Below, in pieces: positions 10,647 to 22,410 of a stretch of 64,000 nucleotides of DNA. The translations under genes were made by a program, and so were the position numbers. Where the stretch lies: the NCBI GenBank assembly GCA_030522415.1, contig CM060104.1, positions 19,140,825 to 19,204,824 on the forward strand, read 5' to 3'. This DNA comes from Channallabes apus (taxonomy: Eukaryota > Chordata > Actinopteri > Siluriformes > Clariidae). Below the pieces are notes generated by a model. That model was not told where the DNA came from and did no database searches. It saw only the letters and a list, made by a program, of their open reading frames with translations. Each line of letters opens with the position of its first letter. The first letter of the stretch is position 1.

Positions 10647-13600
10647 TGGTGTGAAAAACTATTTGCCCCCTTCCTGATTTCTTATTCTTTTGCATGTTTG
10701 TCACACTTAAATGTTTCTGCTCATCAAAAACCGTTAACTATTAGTCAAAGATAACATAATTGAACACAAAATGCAGTTTTTAAATGAAGGTTTACGTTAT
10801 TAAGGAAGAAAAAAAACTCCAAATCTACATGGCCCTGTGTGAGAAAGTGATTGCCCCCCTTGTTAAAAAATAACTTAACTGTGGTTTATCACACCTGAGT
10901 TCAATTTCTGTAGTCACCCCCAGGCCTGATTACTGCCACACCTGTTTCAATCAAGAAATCACTTAAATAGGAGCTACCTGACACAGAGAAGTAGACCAAA
11001 AGCACCTCAAAAGCTAGACATCATGCCAAGATCCAAAGAAATTCAGGAACAAATGAGAACAAAAGTAATTGAGATCTATCAGTCTGGTAAAGGTTATAAA
11101 ACCATTTCTAAAGCTTTGGGACTCAAGCGAAACACAGTGAGAGCCATTATCCACAAATGGCAAAAACATGGAACAGTGGTGAACCTTCCCAGGAGTGGCC
11201 GGCCGACCAAAATTACCCCAAGAGCGCAGAGACAACTCATCCGAGAGGCCACAAAAGACCCCAGGACAACATCTAAAGAACTGCAGGCCTCACTTGCCTC
11301 AATTAAGGTCAGTGTTCACGACTCCACCATAAGAAAGAGACTGGGCAAAAACGGCCTGCATGGCAGATTTCCAAGGCGCAAACCACTTTTAAGCAAAAAG
11401 AACATTAAGGCTCGTCTCAATTTTGCTAAAAAACATCTGAATGATTGCCAAGACTTTTGGGAAAATACCTTGTGGACCGACGAGACAAAAGTTGAACTTT
11501 TTGGAAGGTGCGTGTCCCGTTACATCTGGCGTAAAAGTAACACAGCATTTCAGAAAAAGAACATCATACCAACAGTAAAATATGGTGGTGGTAGTGTGAT
11601 GGTCTGGGGTTGTTTTGCTGCTTCAGGACCTGGAAGGCTTGCTGTGATAGATGGAACCATGAATTCTACTGTCTACCAAAAAATCCTGAAGGAGAATGTC
11701 CGGCCATCTGTTCGTCAACTCAAGCTGAAGCGATCTTGGGTGCTGCAGCAGGACAATGACCCAAAACACACCAGCAAATCCACCTCTGAATGGCTGAAGA
11801 AAAACTAAATGAAGACTTTGGAGTGGCCTAGTCAAAGTCCTGACCTGAATCCTATTGAGATGTTGTGGCATGACCTTAAAAAGGCGGTTCATGCTAGAAA
11901 ACGCTCAAATAAAGCTGAATTACAGCAATTCTGCAAAGATGAGTGGGCCAAAATTCCTCCAGAGCGCTGTAAAAGACTCGTTGCAAGTTATCGCAAACGC
12001 TTGATTGCAGTTATTGCTGCTAAGGGTGGCCCAACCAGTTATTAGGTTCAGGGGGCAATTACTTTTTCACACAGGGCCATGTAGATTAGGAGTTTTTTTT
12101 CTCCCTAAATAATAAACCCCCTCATTTAAAAACTGCATTTTGTGTTTACTTGTGTTATCTTTGACTAATAGTTAAATGTGTTTGATGATCAGAAACATTT
12201 TGTGTGACAAACATGCAAAAGGATAAGAAATCAGGAGGGGGGCAAATAGTTTTTCACACCACTGTATATATATAAATAAATAATATAAAATGTGTCTATT
12301 ATATCTGCTCCCCATGTGTTTTAGATACATCTGGTCTATCATGTTTTTTGTTTTTTTTTTTGTTTTTTTTTTTACCTTTCAAGGTTCATGTGCTGGTACT
12401 TATCGTGATGTGCTGAAAATGGGTGTATCTACATTAATGTCAGCTCTGATCTTCCCCGTCTTGGTCTGGGGTGGCCACACTTTCTTACCATTTGATGCTC
12501 CTGTGCTGGATAGCGCCCCTCTGAGGCTGGTCTACACATTGCGTTGTTCAGTTTTTGCAGTCATACCAATTGTACTGGGTAAGGAGTTAACTCCTTAATC
12601 AGTCCTTGTTTATAGCAGGTCTTTCCAATTGATGAATAAATTCTCTCGCATTTACCAGATCTAAGGTATTAATCTGATCTGCTGGATCAGATATTTCAAT
12701 TAGTGCTCATCTTCACTCTTCACATTCAGGTGTGTTGGTGCTTGGTGTGTCCCGCATCCGGTATTGTTCTCTGAAACCAGGCTGTGATGGAGAGGTTGAA
12801 GAAGTGAACATCCACCGCCGATACGTTGATGACTCTGTCTCACTCTTTCTCCTGTACTTCCTTCAGCTGGGTGTCATGGCTGCTTATCTGGACCAGAGTC
12901 TTCTCAAACTGGTCCCTCTCCTTACCATCATCTTTGCCATTGGCAGGTAACATAATGCCTTATATCCAAATTTATGAATATATTGAAAGTGTGGGTGCTG
13001 AGGGTGCTGCAGTAACCATGATCAGGATAACTGCAACATCAACTGCTAAAATAATAATTACTAGGAATAATTCCTATTTCGGGAAGCACAGTGACTTTTA
13101 CAATATTCTGACAGCTGAAAAACATCCTTAAATATTAAATAAATGTCGCCTAACAGAAACCGTCACCATATAATGCTACAGTTTAACTTGAATAGGTTTA
13201 TTAATCCAAACCTATTATTTATGTCCGGGTCATAAAGTGTCAAAATTGAGCTTTGAACCCCTTTTTATTTTGAGAATTTAACTGAACTTTTGTTAGTGAA
13301 TAACTTGTTCTTTGTTAAAAGAAAAAACATGTGATGTAGAAGCTCACACCACATGTAAACTTCTGCAACCGCAACCTTGATGTAAAACACAATTTTGTCC
13401 CTTGTCTATTGTGTAACGGTTCACAAGGTTGTGGCAGAAATGTGTGTAACATAATTTCATCCAGTTGTTTGCCTTTTATACAATTGTGCACCTTGAGTGT
13501 GTGTGTTTGTGTAACTCATTCACTTGGCAGGCACACATTAACAGTGGTGGCCTTCAGCATTATTTGTGTAACCCAACAGGCTGGTGTACTGGATTGCAGC

Positions 13601-13781
13601 AGCGTGGGGAAGCAGCGTGAGAGGTTTTGGGTTCGGGTTCTCCTTTTTGCCCATGCTGACCATGTTGGTGGCCAACTTGTACTTCATCTTTATGGCTGAT
13701 TCTGCTGGCTCAATCTTTTCCCAGGATGATGTGGAATCAGCCAAACCTCCTCAGGAGTACAGGCAGAGGTTCTGGGGATAG
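9711..13781 (+). CDS. tmem79: Transmembrane protein 79 (mattrin), four coding exons
   Basis: Coding exons are 9711-10329, 12384-12578, 12730-12946 and 13580-13781. Phases match at every junction and give 1233 bases, 410 aa (human about 394). Residues 1-206 are hydrophilic, acidic and poorly conserved. The C-terminal half is polytopic, with hydrophobic segments around STLMSALIFPVLVWGG, CSVFAVIPIVLGVLVLG, SVSLFLLYFLQLGVMAAYL, LVPLLTIIFAIG and SFLPMLTMLVANLYFIFM, and ends EYRQRFWG. Mammalian TMEM79 (mattrin) is a membrane protein of the secretory and lamellar-granule system needed for skin barrier; its core belongs to the MAPEG-like superfamily. The acceptor of the first exon ends at 9601 and the stop is TAG. 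The first coding intron carries a 1621-bp Tc1 element. Identity is well supported by the conserved C-terminal half and by the neighbouring cct3. Confidence 0.93.
10566..10643 (+). repeat. (AAAT)n then (AT)n microsatellite
   Basis: AAAT units run into about 28 AT units that directly abut the left end of the Tc1 element at 10644. The AT tract supplied the TA target. Confidence 0.95.
10644..12264 (+). mobile_element. Tc1-like transposon, family A copy 1, nearly intact
   Basis: The element is 1621 bp, bounded by TA on both sides. It has long inverted repeats of roughly 215 bp beginning CAGTGGTGTGAAAAAC and ending in the complement. Inside each repeat a second block (ACATGGCCCTGTGTGA) recurs, so this is an IR/DR-type structure. 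It encodes one transposase in its own plus orientation, interrupted by one stop. It sits in the first coding intron of tmem79, same strand. A second copy of the family is at 51922-53532 in gon4l, opposite orientation. Confidence 0.95.
11023..12045 (+). pseudogene. Tc1 transposase (family A copy 1), one in-frame stop
   Basis: The reading frame from ATG 11023 codes about 261 residues, then a TAA at 11806-11808, then continues in frame to the stop at 12043-12045 (about 340 codons in all, a normal Tc1 length). The N-terminal paired-type helix-turn-helix is visible (GKGYKTISKALGLKRNTVRA), followed by the SGRPTK linker. The DD34E catalytic residues lie in WTDETKVELF, QQDNDPKHTS and [14 protein letters not shown]. 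In the sister copy at 52 kb the stop position is an ordinary Lys codon, so the stop is a private mutation of this copy. All three catalytic residues are retained. The element is probably not autonomous, since the stop falls before the last acidic residue. Confidence 0.9.
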
Positions 13782-15340
13782 AATGAGTTATGATGGCCCA
13801 AATCTATTATGTCTGTTATTTTTGATAGTGTCACAGAACATGGATAAAACACCTAGATACATGGAAAAAGAAGTCCTCCAGGTTTGAAAAAAATCTTTGA
13901 GACAAACACATACCAATTGTCTATCTGTGGTTTGTTATGGCATATTGCAAATGCCTGCCTATATGGTTTCCCGCCTTTTTTTTTTATTTTTTATTTTTTT
14001 TATTAGTGAGATGACCCACAGTGATGGACCTATGATGTTAAAAATAGTGCAATTCCCGAGCATATTCAAGCAAGATTAAAATAAATGGCTTATAGATGAA
14101 ACACAAGCAGAAGTCAATAAAGACTTAATTGTTTCTTCTAAATCACAAGAGAACAGTCCCCCCCCCCCCCCTTACTGAATGGAGATGATAAATATGTTGA
14201 AATAATCTTGTATGTCTTGTATGTTTCTGGCATTTGTGTGTGCAATATACCTGAATGAAGTTAATTCATACTTCATTGAAATAGTACAGAAAAGTTTCAC
14301 TGTCTTCCATTCAAAGTCTGTATTTCATGTTTTGAGTTTTGGTTGGGAAGCTGGGCATGATTTTTTGTTGTTGTTTGTTTAAAGGGGGGACAAATGTGTG
14401 AAAAAGAAGATCGAACATATTTTTGCATGCTTTTTGTATTGTCTCTTGTATACACAGTAGGATATAACAAGATCTTACTTTAAAGTCATGTCATTATTTC
14501 TTACACTGATAATGGAAGACACATGTGCAACATTAGTGGCATATGTTGGAGTAGTAGACTGCCAGGCCAGCTTCCTTCAGAAAAGAAGTTTTCCTGCTTG
14601 CTTGGTTTATTGCTGAGTACTAATTCCAAAACAATGTGGCCCTAAGGTCTGGTTTCATCAGCAAAAATGTGTATATTTATTTTATTATTTAAAATGATAA
14701 ATTACAGCAAATGATCAAATTGACAGCCTCCAACTTCACTTCACTTGTGTATAAACCAAATACAAGAACGTTGAACATTTCTTTATGTATCAGAACTGAA
14801 AAAGATTGTTGTGTTGATACTTTAATAAATCAGTGACTTTAGATGATCCCAAAGAGAAACGTTGAGTAGTATTGATTCTGGTTCTTTTCAAGTCTTCTAT
14901 TGCTAATGTTTGACCCAATCTTGTTTGAAATAAAAAGCCAATTTCATATAATGTGTGTGCCTGAGAGATTTATAGTTAAGGCATCCTACAGACTGCACAC
15001 ATAAGGTCATGTAGAAGCATTATAGTATTGGCAAGGTTTCTTGAATGAAATAGTCCTGACAGGCCACAACAAAAGTGAATACATCAGTTTTGTTTTCTAA
15101 AAAGCTTTCATTGAGTGTTTATATTATTTGTCATGATCCTTGAACAATATAACAAAGAAAAGAATGTTTGTATGTATCTTGTGTATCTTTTAGACCTATA
15201 CAGATGTTGACACATTTCTGCTTTGCAACTCTATACTGTGAACTGACCTTAATAAATTGGAACTTATATTTTTAGTTTGGTAAATATACTCTCATGTTTC
15301 TCTTATGATACCTTAACTTTTTTTCAACATAGTGCAGATT
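13782..15340 (+). other. tmem79 3' UTR and downstream intergenic DNA
   Basis: No further coding sequence follows the tmem79 stop. AATAAA hexamers occur at 14824-14829 and 14929-14934; the second is the likelier transcript end, giving a UTR of about 1.15 kb. A C-run lies at about 14158-14171. The rest looks unique and AT-rich. Confidence 0.5.
14929..14934 (+). terminator. tmem79: Candidate poly(A) signal of tmem79
   Basis: AATAAA lies in TTTGAAATAAAAAGCC, about 1150 bases after the stop. The alternative at 14824 is also canonical. No cleavage data exist, so the choice is a guess. Confidence 0.35.
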
Positions 15341-16084
15341 CAGCAAAGACTACTGCAACTATGACCGCGTTACCAGCATAGTTTTGATTCTGTAAAACAG
15401 GTAGAAATTGACACAGCACATAATCAATCAATACAAATCACTAAAACCTTAACAAATACAATAGAAACCAATGTCAAAACAGGGTTCTCAAATCCTATAT
15501 TAATATTTAAAAATTGTGTTCTATATTAAAAGTTATCAGAAGTTTGTTCATTTTATTAGTTTTTTGCAAAGTACAAGGAATTTGTCCTGAAAAATGTTTT
15601 TTTAAAAAGTTTACAAAAAGGGAGTAGTATGAAATTATTACACATTTACCACTGTGTAGTCCTCTGTATGGCAATTGCCTGCCATTTAATACCTATTCAC
15701 ATTTAAGGTCTTCAGTATGTACTGTATGATGCAGTGCTACATTAACATAATTTATGCCTTTTCATGCTAGTTAACTATTATCCAGTTGCCAGTACTTTAT
15801 ACCAATGCTGAGATTGTGTACATGACAGACTGTCTGTAACACATTCAATGCAAATAAATACATTAATACACTGAACCATGTTATATACTATTGGATTGAA
15901 TCTCACATCTCTGCCAGATGGGACTCGAATTAAAAATGACAATTCAGGACTTTTTCCACGCTGGTATTTTTCAGCACTGCATTCAACCAACAAGAAAAAT
16001 GAATGGCTGTCATCTTTTTCAGAATGGAAGAAAAAACCTCCAGTTAACGAGAAACAATTGCCATTCTGCTTCATGTTAATAAAA
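15341..16084. other. Intergenic, no feature recognised
   Basis: The sequence is AT-rich and carries several short ORFs on both strands, the longest 191 codons on the minus strand at 15778-16353. That ORF partly overlaps the Tc1 relic to its right. No family resemblance was seen in any of them. Confidence 0.5.
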
Positions 16085-16722
16085 AGGTCACAGCCACTCC
16101 AGATACACTGATTGTGGTGATGTATAACCTTGAGGCAGACAGACAGAAGACCGAATTTTTGTGTCCACATGCTCACCAAAACTGGACCCTTGAAGACTGG
16201 AAAAATATTGGCTGGTCTGATGAATCTTGTGCCACACAGCAGGAATCCATGGACCCAACCTGCTTTCTCAACTCTCCAAGCTGGTGAAAGTGGTATAATG
16301 TATATGGAAAATGTATTTTTTTTTTGGGAAGATTTTGAGCCTGTTAACACCAATCATGATTTGAAAGCCACACCCTATAAGTACTGTTGCTGATCATTGT
16401 GCATTTCTTCATGGCCACAATTTACCATCTTCCAGTAGCTACTTCAAACATGATAATGCACCATGATGTCAAAAAAACAAGTGTCTCAAACTGGTTTCAG
16501 GACTATGACAATGAGTTCACTGTTCTTTTGTGGCCATCCCAGTCACTTGATCTGAATCCAATAGAACTCTGTTGGGACGTGATAGAATGGGCATGAATTC
16601 ACAGCATGAGCATGCCCCTGAAAAGTCATCAGAAACTGAAAAACTACATAAAGAACTGATGCTATTTTAAGAGACGAAGGCATGTCAGTTTTATGATGGT
16701 GTTCCTAATAAAGTGTTTGATG
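16085..16722 (+). mobile_element. Decayed, 5'-truncated Tc1-like transposon (family C)
   Basis: Translation in broken frames gives LTKTGPLKTGKILAGLMN-like and ISNWFQDYDNEF pieces, and then SLDLNPIELCWDVIEWA around the last catalytic residue. The right end, GTTCCTAATAAAGTGTTTGA, is the decayed inverted repeat. It belongs to the same family as the relic at 5518-6560, but is opposite in orientation. The left repeat is not seen, so I infer a truncation. Confidence 0.7.
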
Positions 16723-17548
16723 AGTGACCCCCCTCCCCACACACATTTCAGAAGTTAAAATATTCAGCTGCTGAATTTTTGTATACATCCTGGGCAAATA
16801 ACACACCAACATGTAGTTTATATTGAATAATCATAGGAAAGTGTGCAAAGGGAACTAAAGATGAAGCGATCAAATAAAGTCTGGAGAGTAAAATCAAAGT
16901 TCATGAAGACTGGTTTCTGCTGATGAATTTAGATCAAGGTTGAATGTTCACGCAAAGCAAGATTCCCGTTGTGAACAATCTGAATCTTTTATATCAAACC
17001 CTATACCTGTTTGGCTGATTTCAGAGCCACATTTTGTTTAGTGACAGGATTTAGACTTTGTGGTGTAGTTCACTAAATATTATAATAACTAAAATCTTTT
17101 AGCAAAACATGCTATTGTGGTTCCTTGACACTTAATTGTTTGATATGTGATTTAAACTGTACAATTCTGGATAGCAGGTGCAAACATTTCAGTTGAACGT
17201 TTTAATCTTACTGGTGTGAGATAGTGAGTGGGAAGTTTAGCAGAAAAAAGGTGATATAAATATGGATGTATCAAATTAAATAACCTCAGTAGATAATGAT
17301 GGAATGAACCTTCAAAGTGTATATACACCAACAAATGTAAACACATAACTAAATGTCTGTTTAATTATTTTTCACACATGGTCGAAAAACAGCCGAGTAA
17401 ATTGTTACATACGCGAGGCCTAATGGGTAGAATAACAGCCAGAGAATGCGTCTAAGAGGGCAAGTCTATCAGTAATCACTGTTAAATATTTTAGACATCC
17501 ATCTTGTTGATCTCCTGACACCCTTGCCTTCTTCATTGATTTTTTTTT
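16723..17548. other. Intergenic and probable cct3 3' UTR, no other feature
   Basis: Between the Tc1 relic and the cct3 stop I see no coding sequence. The cct3 transcript must end here on the minus strand. Only ATTAAA-type signals are visible (complement near 17360 and 17202), so its poly(A) site is unresolved. Confidence 0.4.
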
Positions 17549-20409
17549 TTACTCAGCTCCCTGTCCTCCACCCATTTTCTCCTCTCCCTTCTTCTTGTGC
17601 CCAGACACGATGTCGTCAATGCGCAAGAGTAGGATGGCCGTCTGAAAAGATAAAGTATGGCTCAATAATGGTACATTATATACAATGGTAATAATGGAAC
17701 AATAAAAAAAAAAAAAAAGGGGGGGGGGGGGGTATTTTACTCTGCCAAAATCAATTTTATTAACTATTAAAATTAAATTACTTGTGAATATTTTAACATT
17801 ACACAAATATTTAAGACATGCACATACTGAAATGGCAATGCAAATAAATGCAATAGAAAATCCCTCAAATACTTTTGGTCATGTAATACAAGTCTATTTA
17901 AATGAGTTTCCCAAATGATTTGGCCCTGGTGTCACTTGGTCTGGGAATACACAGACTCTGAATAAAAGCTCATCCAGATCTATTAAACAATGTTCAATTA
18001 GATGGAAGTTTTTCTTTTCAGCATACACTTAGAGGTTGGGTCTTAATTTTCAACCGAGCAGCAATGGTTATGTTTCTATGTAGTAGGCATGCAAAGCTTT
18101 TATGACATACAAGTACTCCTAGCAGTGTGGAAGTATAAAAAACAGCTGCGTTAGCTGTTTAGATTTCATCACTTATGTTTAGCACTGCTAAAATTTTCCA
18201 AAAATAAAAGGAACCCGACAAAACAACTCTAATCATGACATTTTATAAACAGTGCTGAATATTAGACCGACTATGAGACCCATTTTTCTATGCATGACTT
18301 ACACACAAGAAAATGAGAAGAGACATGCTTTAAGAGTGTTTACCTCTACTGCTGTCTTGTATGTTTGGGCTTTGACAGCTAGTGGCTCCCAGATTCCCAG
18401 CTCAGCCATGTCTGCCAGAGTGCCCGTCTCGCCGTTAACACCCCATGAGGTGCTGCCCTCCTGAGTGTGCTTTGCCTGCAGGATTAGGGGTGTTTCATTT
18501 TAACACAATATGAAAGGCAGAGGGCAAAACAAACACACAGAAAATTGAGTAATTCTTGAACATATACAGGTCCTTCTAAAAAAATTAGCATATCATGAAA
18601 AGGTTCTCTAAACGAGCTATTAACCTAATCACCTGAATCAACTAATTAACTCTAAACACCTGCAAAACATTCCTGAGGCTTTTAAAAACTCAGCTGGTTC
18701 ATTACTCAAAACCGCAATCATGGGTAAGACTGCCGACCTGACTGCTGTCCAGAAGGCCATCATTGACACCCTCAAGCAAGAGGGTAAGACACAAAGAAAT
18801 TTCTGAACGAACAGGCTGTTCCCAGAGTGCTGTATCAAGGCACCTCAGTGGGAAGTCTGTGGGAAGTAAAAAGTGCTGCACAACGAGAAGAGGTGACCGG
18901 GCCCTGAAGAAGACTCCAGATTCCAGACCTTGGGGGACTTGCGGAAGCAGTGGACTGAGTCTGGAGTAGAAACATCCAGAGCCACCGTGTACAGGCGTGT
19001 GCAGGAAATGGGCTACAGGTTGCAGATTTTGCATGTCATTCGGAAATCAAGGTGCAGAGTCTGGAGGAAGACTGGGGAGAGGGAAATGCCAAAATGCCTG
19101 AAGTCCAGTGTCAAGTACCCACAGTCAGTGATGGTCTGGGGTGCCATGTCAGCTGCTGGTGTTGGTCCACTGTGTTTTATCAAGGGCAGGGTCAATGCAG
19201 CTAGCTATCAGGAGATTTTGGAGCACCTCATGCTGCCATCTGCTGAAAAGCTTTATGGAGATGATTTCATTTTTCAGCACGACCTGGCACCTGCTCACAG
19301 TGCCAAAACCACTGGTAAATGGTTTACTGTGCTCAATTGGCCTGCAAACTCTCCTGACCTGAACCCCATAGAGAATCTGTGGGATATTGTGAAGAGAAAG
19401 TTGAGAGACACAAGAATCTGCAAAAGGATTCCCGACCAAGTATTGAGTGCAAAGCTGAACATAATTATTTGAAGGTTGACTTTTTTTGTTTATCAGTACA
19501 TTACAGAAAATAATGAACTTTATCACAATATGCTAATTTTTTGAGAAGGACCTGTAGTATGTGGTAAGAATAAAAAAAGCTTGGAGAAATGCATGCACAC
19601 AATCTCACACTCACCCTAAGAGATGTGAGCACACGAATGGTAGAGGCGCCACAGTTCTGGATGAGGGTGCGGGGGATGACCTCAAGGGCCTGGGCCACGG
19701 CACGGTACGGCCACTGCTCAACGCCAGTGAGGGCTCGTGAGCGCTCCATCAGCCTGTGAGACACAGCCATCTCTACAGCACCACCACCTGGCAGCAGACA
19801 AGAGTCCAGCAGCACGTTACGGCACACCTGCATCGCGTCCTGCAGGTTACGCTCCACTTCCTGGAACACAAATACCAGGCATCTCACAACAATACTAATA
19901 ACCAAGAGCCAAATAAAAGGTGATGCAACACTGTTTTGTTAATTATAAAATTGTGTTTATGCTACAAATCTAATTTGTGGAGGGAAATTTTTGTTATAAT
20001 GCATGGAAAGGCCAAAGAACCATAACTGCATTATAATATTAAACCTCTTTATAATACTACAGAAGGACAGCATCGCACATTCCATCAATTTATTTGACCA
20101 TCTTGGCTATAATGCTAGGAAAAATGTTTAGATACAAGAGAGGCTACGATCTGGAATCTCTGATCAAAAGATTGACTCTGTACATGGAAAATAATGCCTT
20201 GTGTATGGTTCTCACCGCTAGGATTTCCTTGCTGGCTCCTCTCAGCAGGATAGTGCAGGCTTTTGGGTCTTTGCACTCTGTGACAAAGGTGAAATACTCA
20301 TCTCCGATTTTCTTCACCTCAAACAGGCCTGCACCTGTACCTACATCTTCCTCACGTAGCTCATCCGTCCTGCTGGCAATGCGTGCTCCACAAGCTCTGT
20401 GGAACAAAT

Positions 20410-20440
<31 letters not shown>

Positions 20441-22368
20441 CATTAAAATCACAAACTTTGTAATTTTTACCCATAGTGAAACAAACATCGAAAAAGAAAA
20501 ACTGCACTACTCTTCTTCCAGTCTCACCTGGCAATGCGGTTGTTGTCCGTTTTACGAACGCGACGGATTGCCGTGATGTTGGCTTTCACCAGATAGTGCT
20601 GAGCAAGATCTAAAGAGGAAAAGTTATTTTTAAAGAGCAATCAAAATTACATGCTAGTAAAGTGCACAAGTGCTAGTGTGTGGATCACAGCATATGAAGC
20701 ATTCTGTGAAAGTGTGCGTGTACCAGAGATGCCCTTCTCAGTAAAGACAAGGTCAGGTTTGAGACGGATAATATCTTCACAGATCTGCTGGATGTACTCT
20801 TCCTCCATCTGCAGGATCCTGGCAAAGTCTTCCTCGCGTGTAATTTCTATATCCGTCTAGAGCGAGTAAAAATGTTTGTGTAAGATTGTGTGTGGCAGGA
20901 AATGTGGGGGTGTACATTACTTTGCTCCTCTTACATACCTGGCTCTCACCCTTCTTGTACTCTAGGGAGCAGTCAAGGAGAACGATACGCGGGTTTTTGA
21001 TGAGACGACGCATGTGGGGGTGTGTTACATCTTTGTTTAACATCACACCCTTCAGCACACATGAGTCTTCAATGATCCCACCAGGCACCTACAGAAAGCC
21101 AAACAAGCTTCTGAATAACCTTATTTTCTTTAGTACATGCTGAATCACTCTACCAGCATAAAGTCCACACTTCTTTGAGTGCACAGTTCACTCAAGCCTC
21201 CCAATATAACTACTTTTATGTAGTCGTTTGCACCTGCAAACTTAAAAAAAAAAAAAAAAAACGAAGTGAAAAAGTACTTTCAGGAAATGTAGCGTTTTCA
21301 GTTTAAAATTTATCATACTTGTTACTCATCAATCATTGACCAATTTTATTAAACAATTCATTCTGTTTATCCCGTACAGGTTCGCAGGGAGGCTATCTCA
21401 GGAGACTTTGTGCACGAGGCAGGGAACACTCTGCATAGGGTGCCAATCCAGAGCGAAGAATGAATACACAGACATTTTGGGAACACAATTAACCTAATCT
21501 GCATGTCTTTGTACAATGGAAGGAAACCCGGAGAAACCGGAGAACAGACCCCCACACACACACTATAGAAGGTCAATCTTAAGATGGTAGGGAGGAAACC
21601 GGAGCACCTTGAGAAATCCCACCAAGCACAGGGAAAACATGCAAACTCCTGGCACACAGACACGAGGAGGGAATCAAACCGTTGGGTCTGGAGGTACAAG
21701 GCCACAGTGCTAACAATTATTATATTTTTACTTTACTATAGTTTACTACAATGATTGCTACATTTTCCTTAATGGACATTTGTGAATTGGGGGGAAAAAA
21801 AATAAAACCTTCATTACAAATCACAGATTTACTGGCACATTTACCTGAACAAACCCTGAACAAATATATCTTCCAAAACTATAATAAACTTATGTAAATG
21901 AGCAAAAGTATGTCCTCCCAAATTAAAAACAAAGCCAGGACAGAAAATAAGCTGACGTCAAGAACGTTGTGTACTTTCACACGAACAAATGACTGGCATG
22001 TAAAGATGCCACCCCCTCTCTCTAACTTGCTACCTCTCCTGATAAAAACTAAATCCTAAGTGGTTCCTACCTTTTCCACCTTGGCATATTTTTTAATATC
22101 GATTTCTTTGCGCCCGTTCTCCTCCAGCTCCACGGTGCGCACTGCGTCCAGCGCAATGTTACAAGCCAAGTTTGCCCAGCGACTCAGTGCCTTGGTGTTG
22201 ATAGCCGAGTTAATGATCTTCAGCATCATATCCCGATCATTTGGGTCAACTGGAGTACTGGGGGGGGGGGGGGGGGGGGGAGAAGAACCAGCTTAATGAA
22301 TGCAACATCATTTAAAGCCTGGGCATATGGCTTGTGGTCTGACACTCCATGCAGGAGAGGGGGTATTT

Positions 22369-22410
<42 letters not shown>

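Noticed and set aside
11623..11892. ORFs antisense to Tc1 transposases (also 52293-52631, 57455-57763 and 57928-58275)
   Set aside because: Shadows; the other strand holds the transposase frames with catalytic motifs.
15778..16353. Minus ORF of 191 codons
   Set aside because: No recognisable domain, overlaps a Tc1 relic read on the other strand, and the local sequence has no splice or promoter context.
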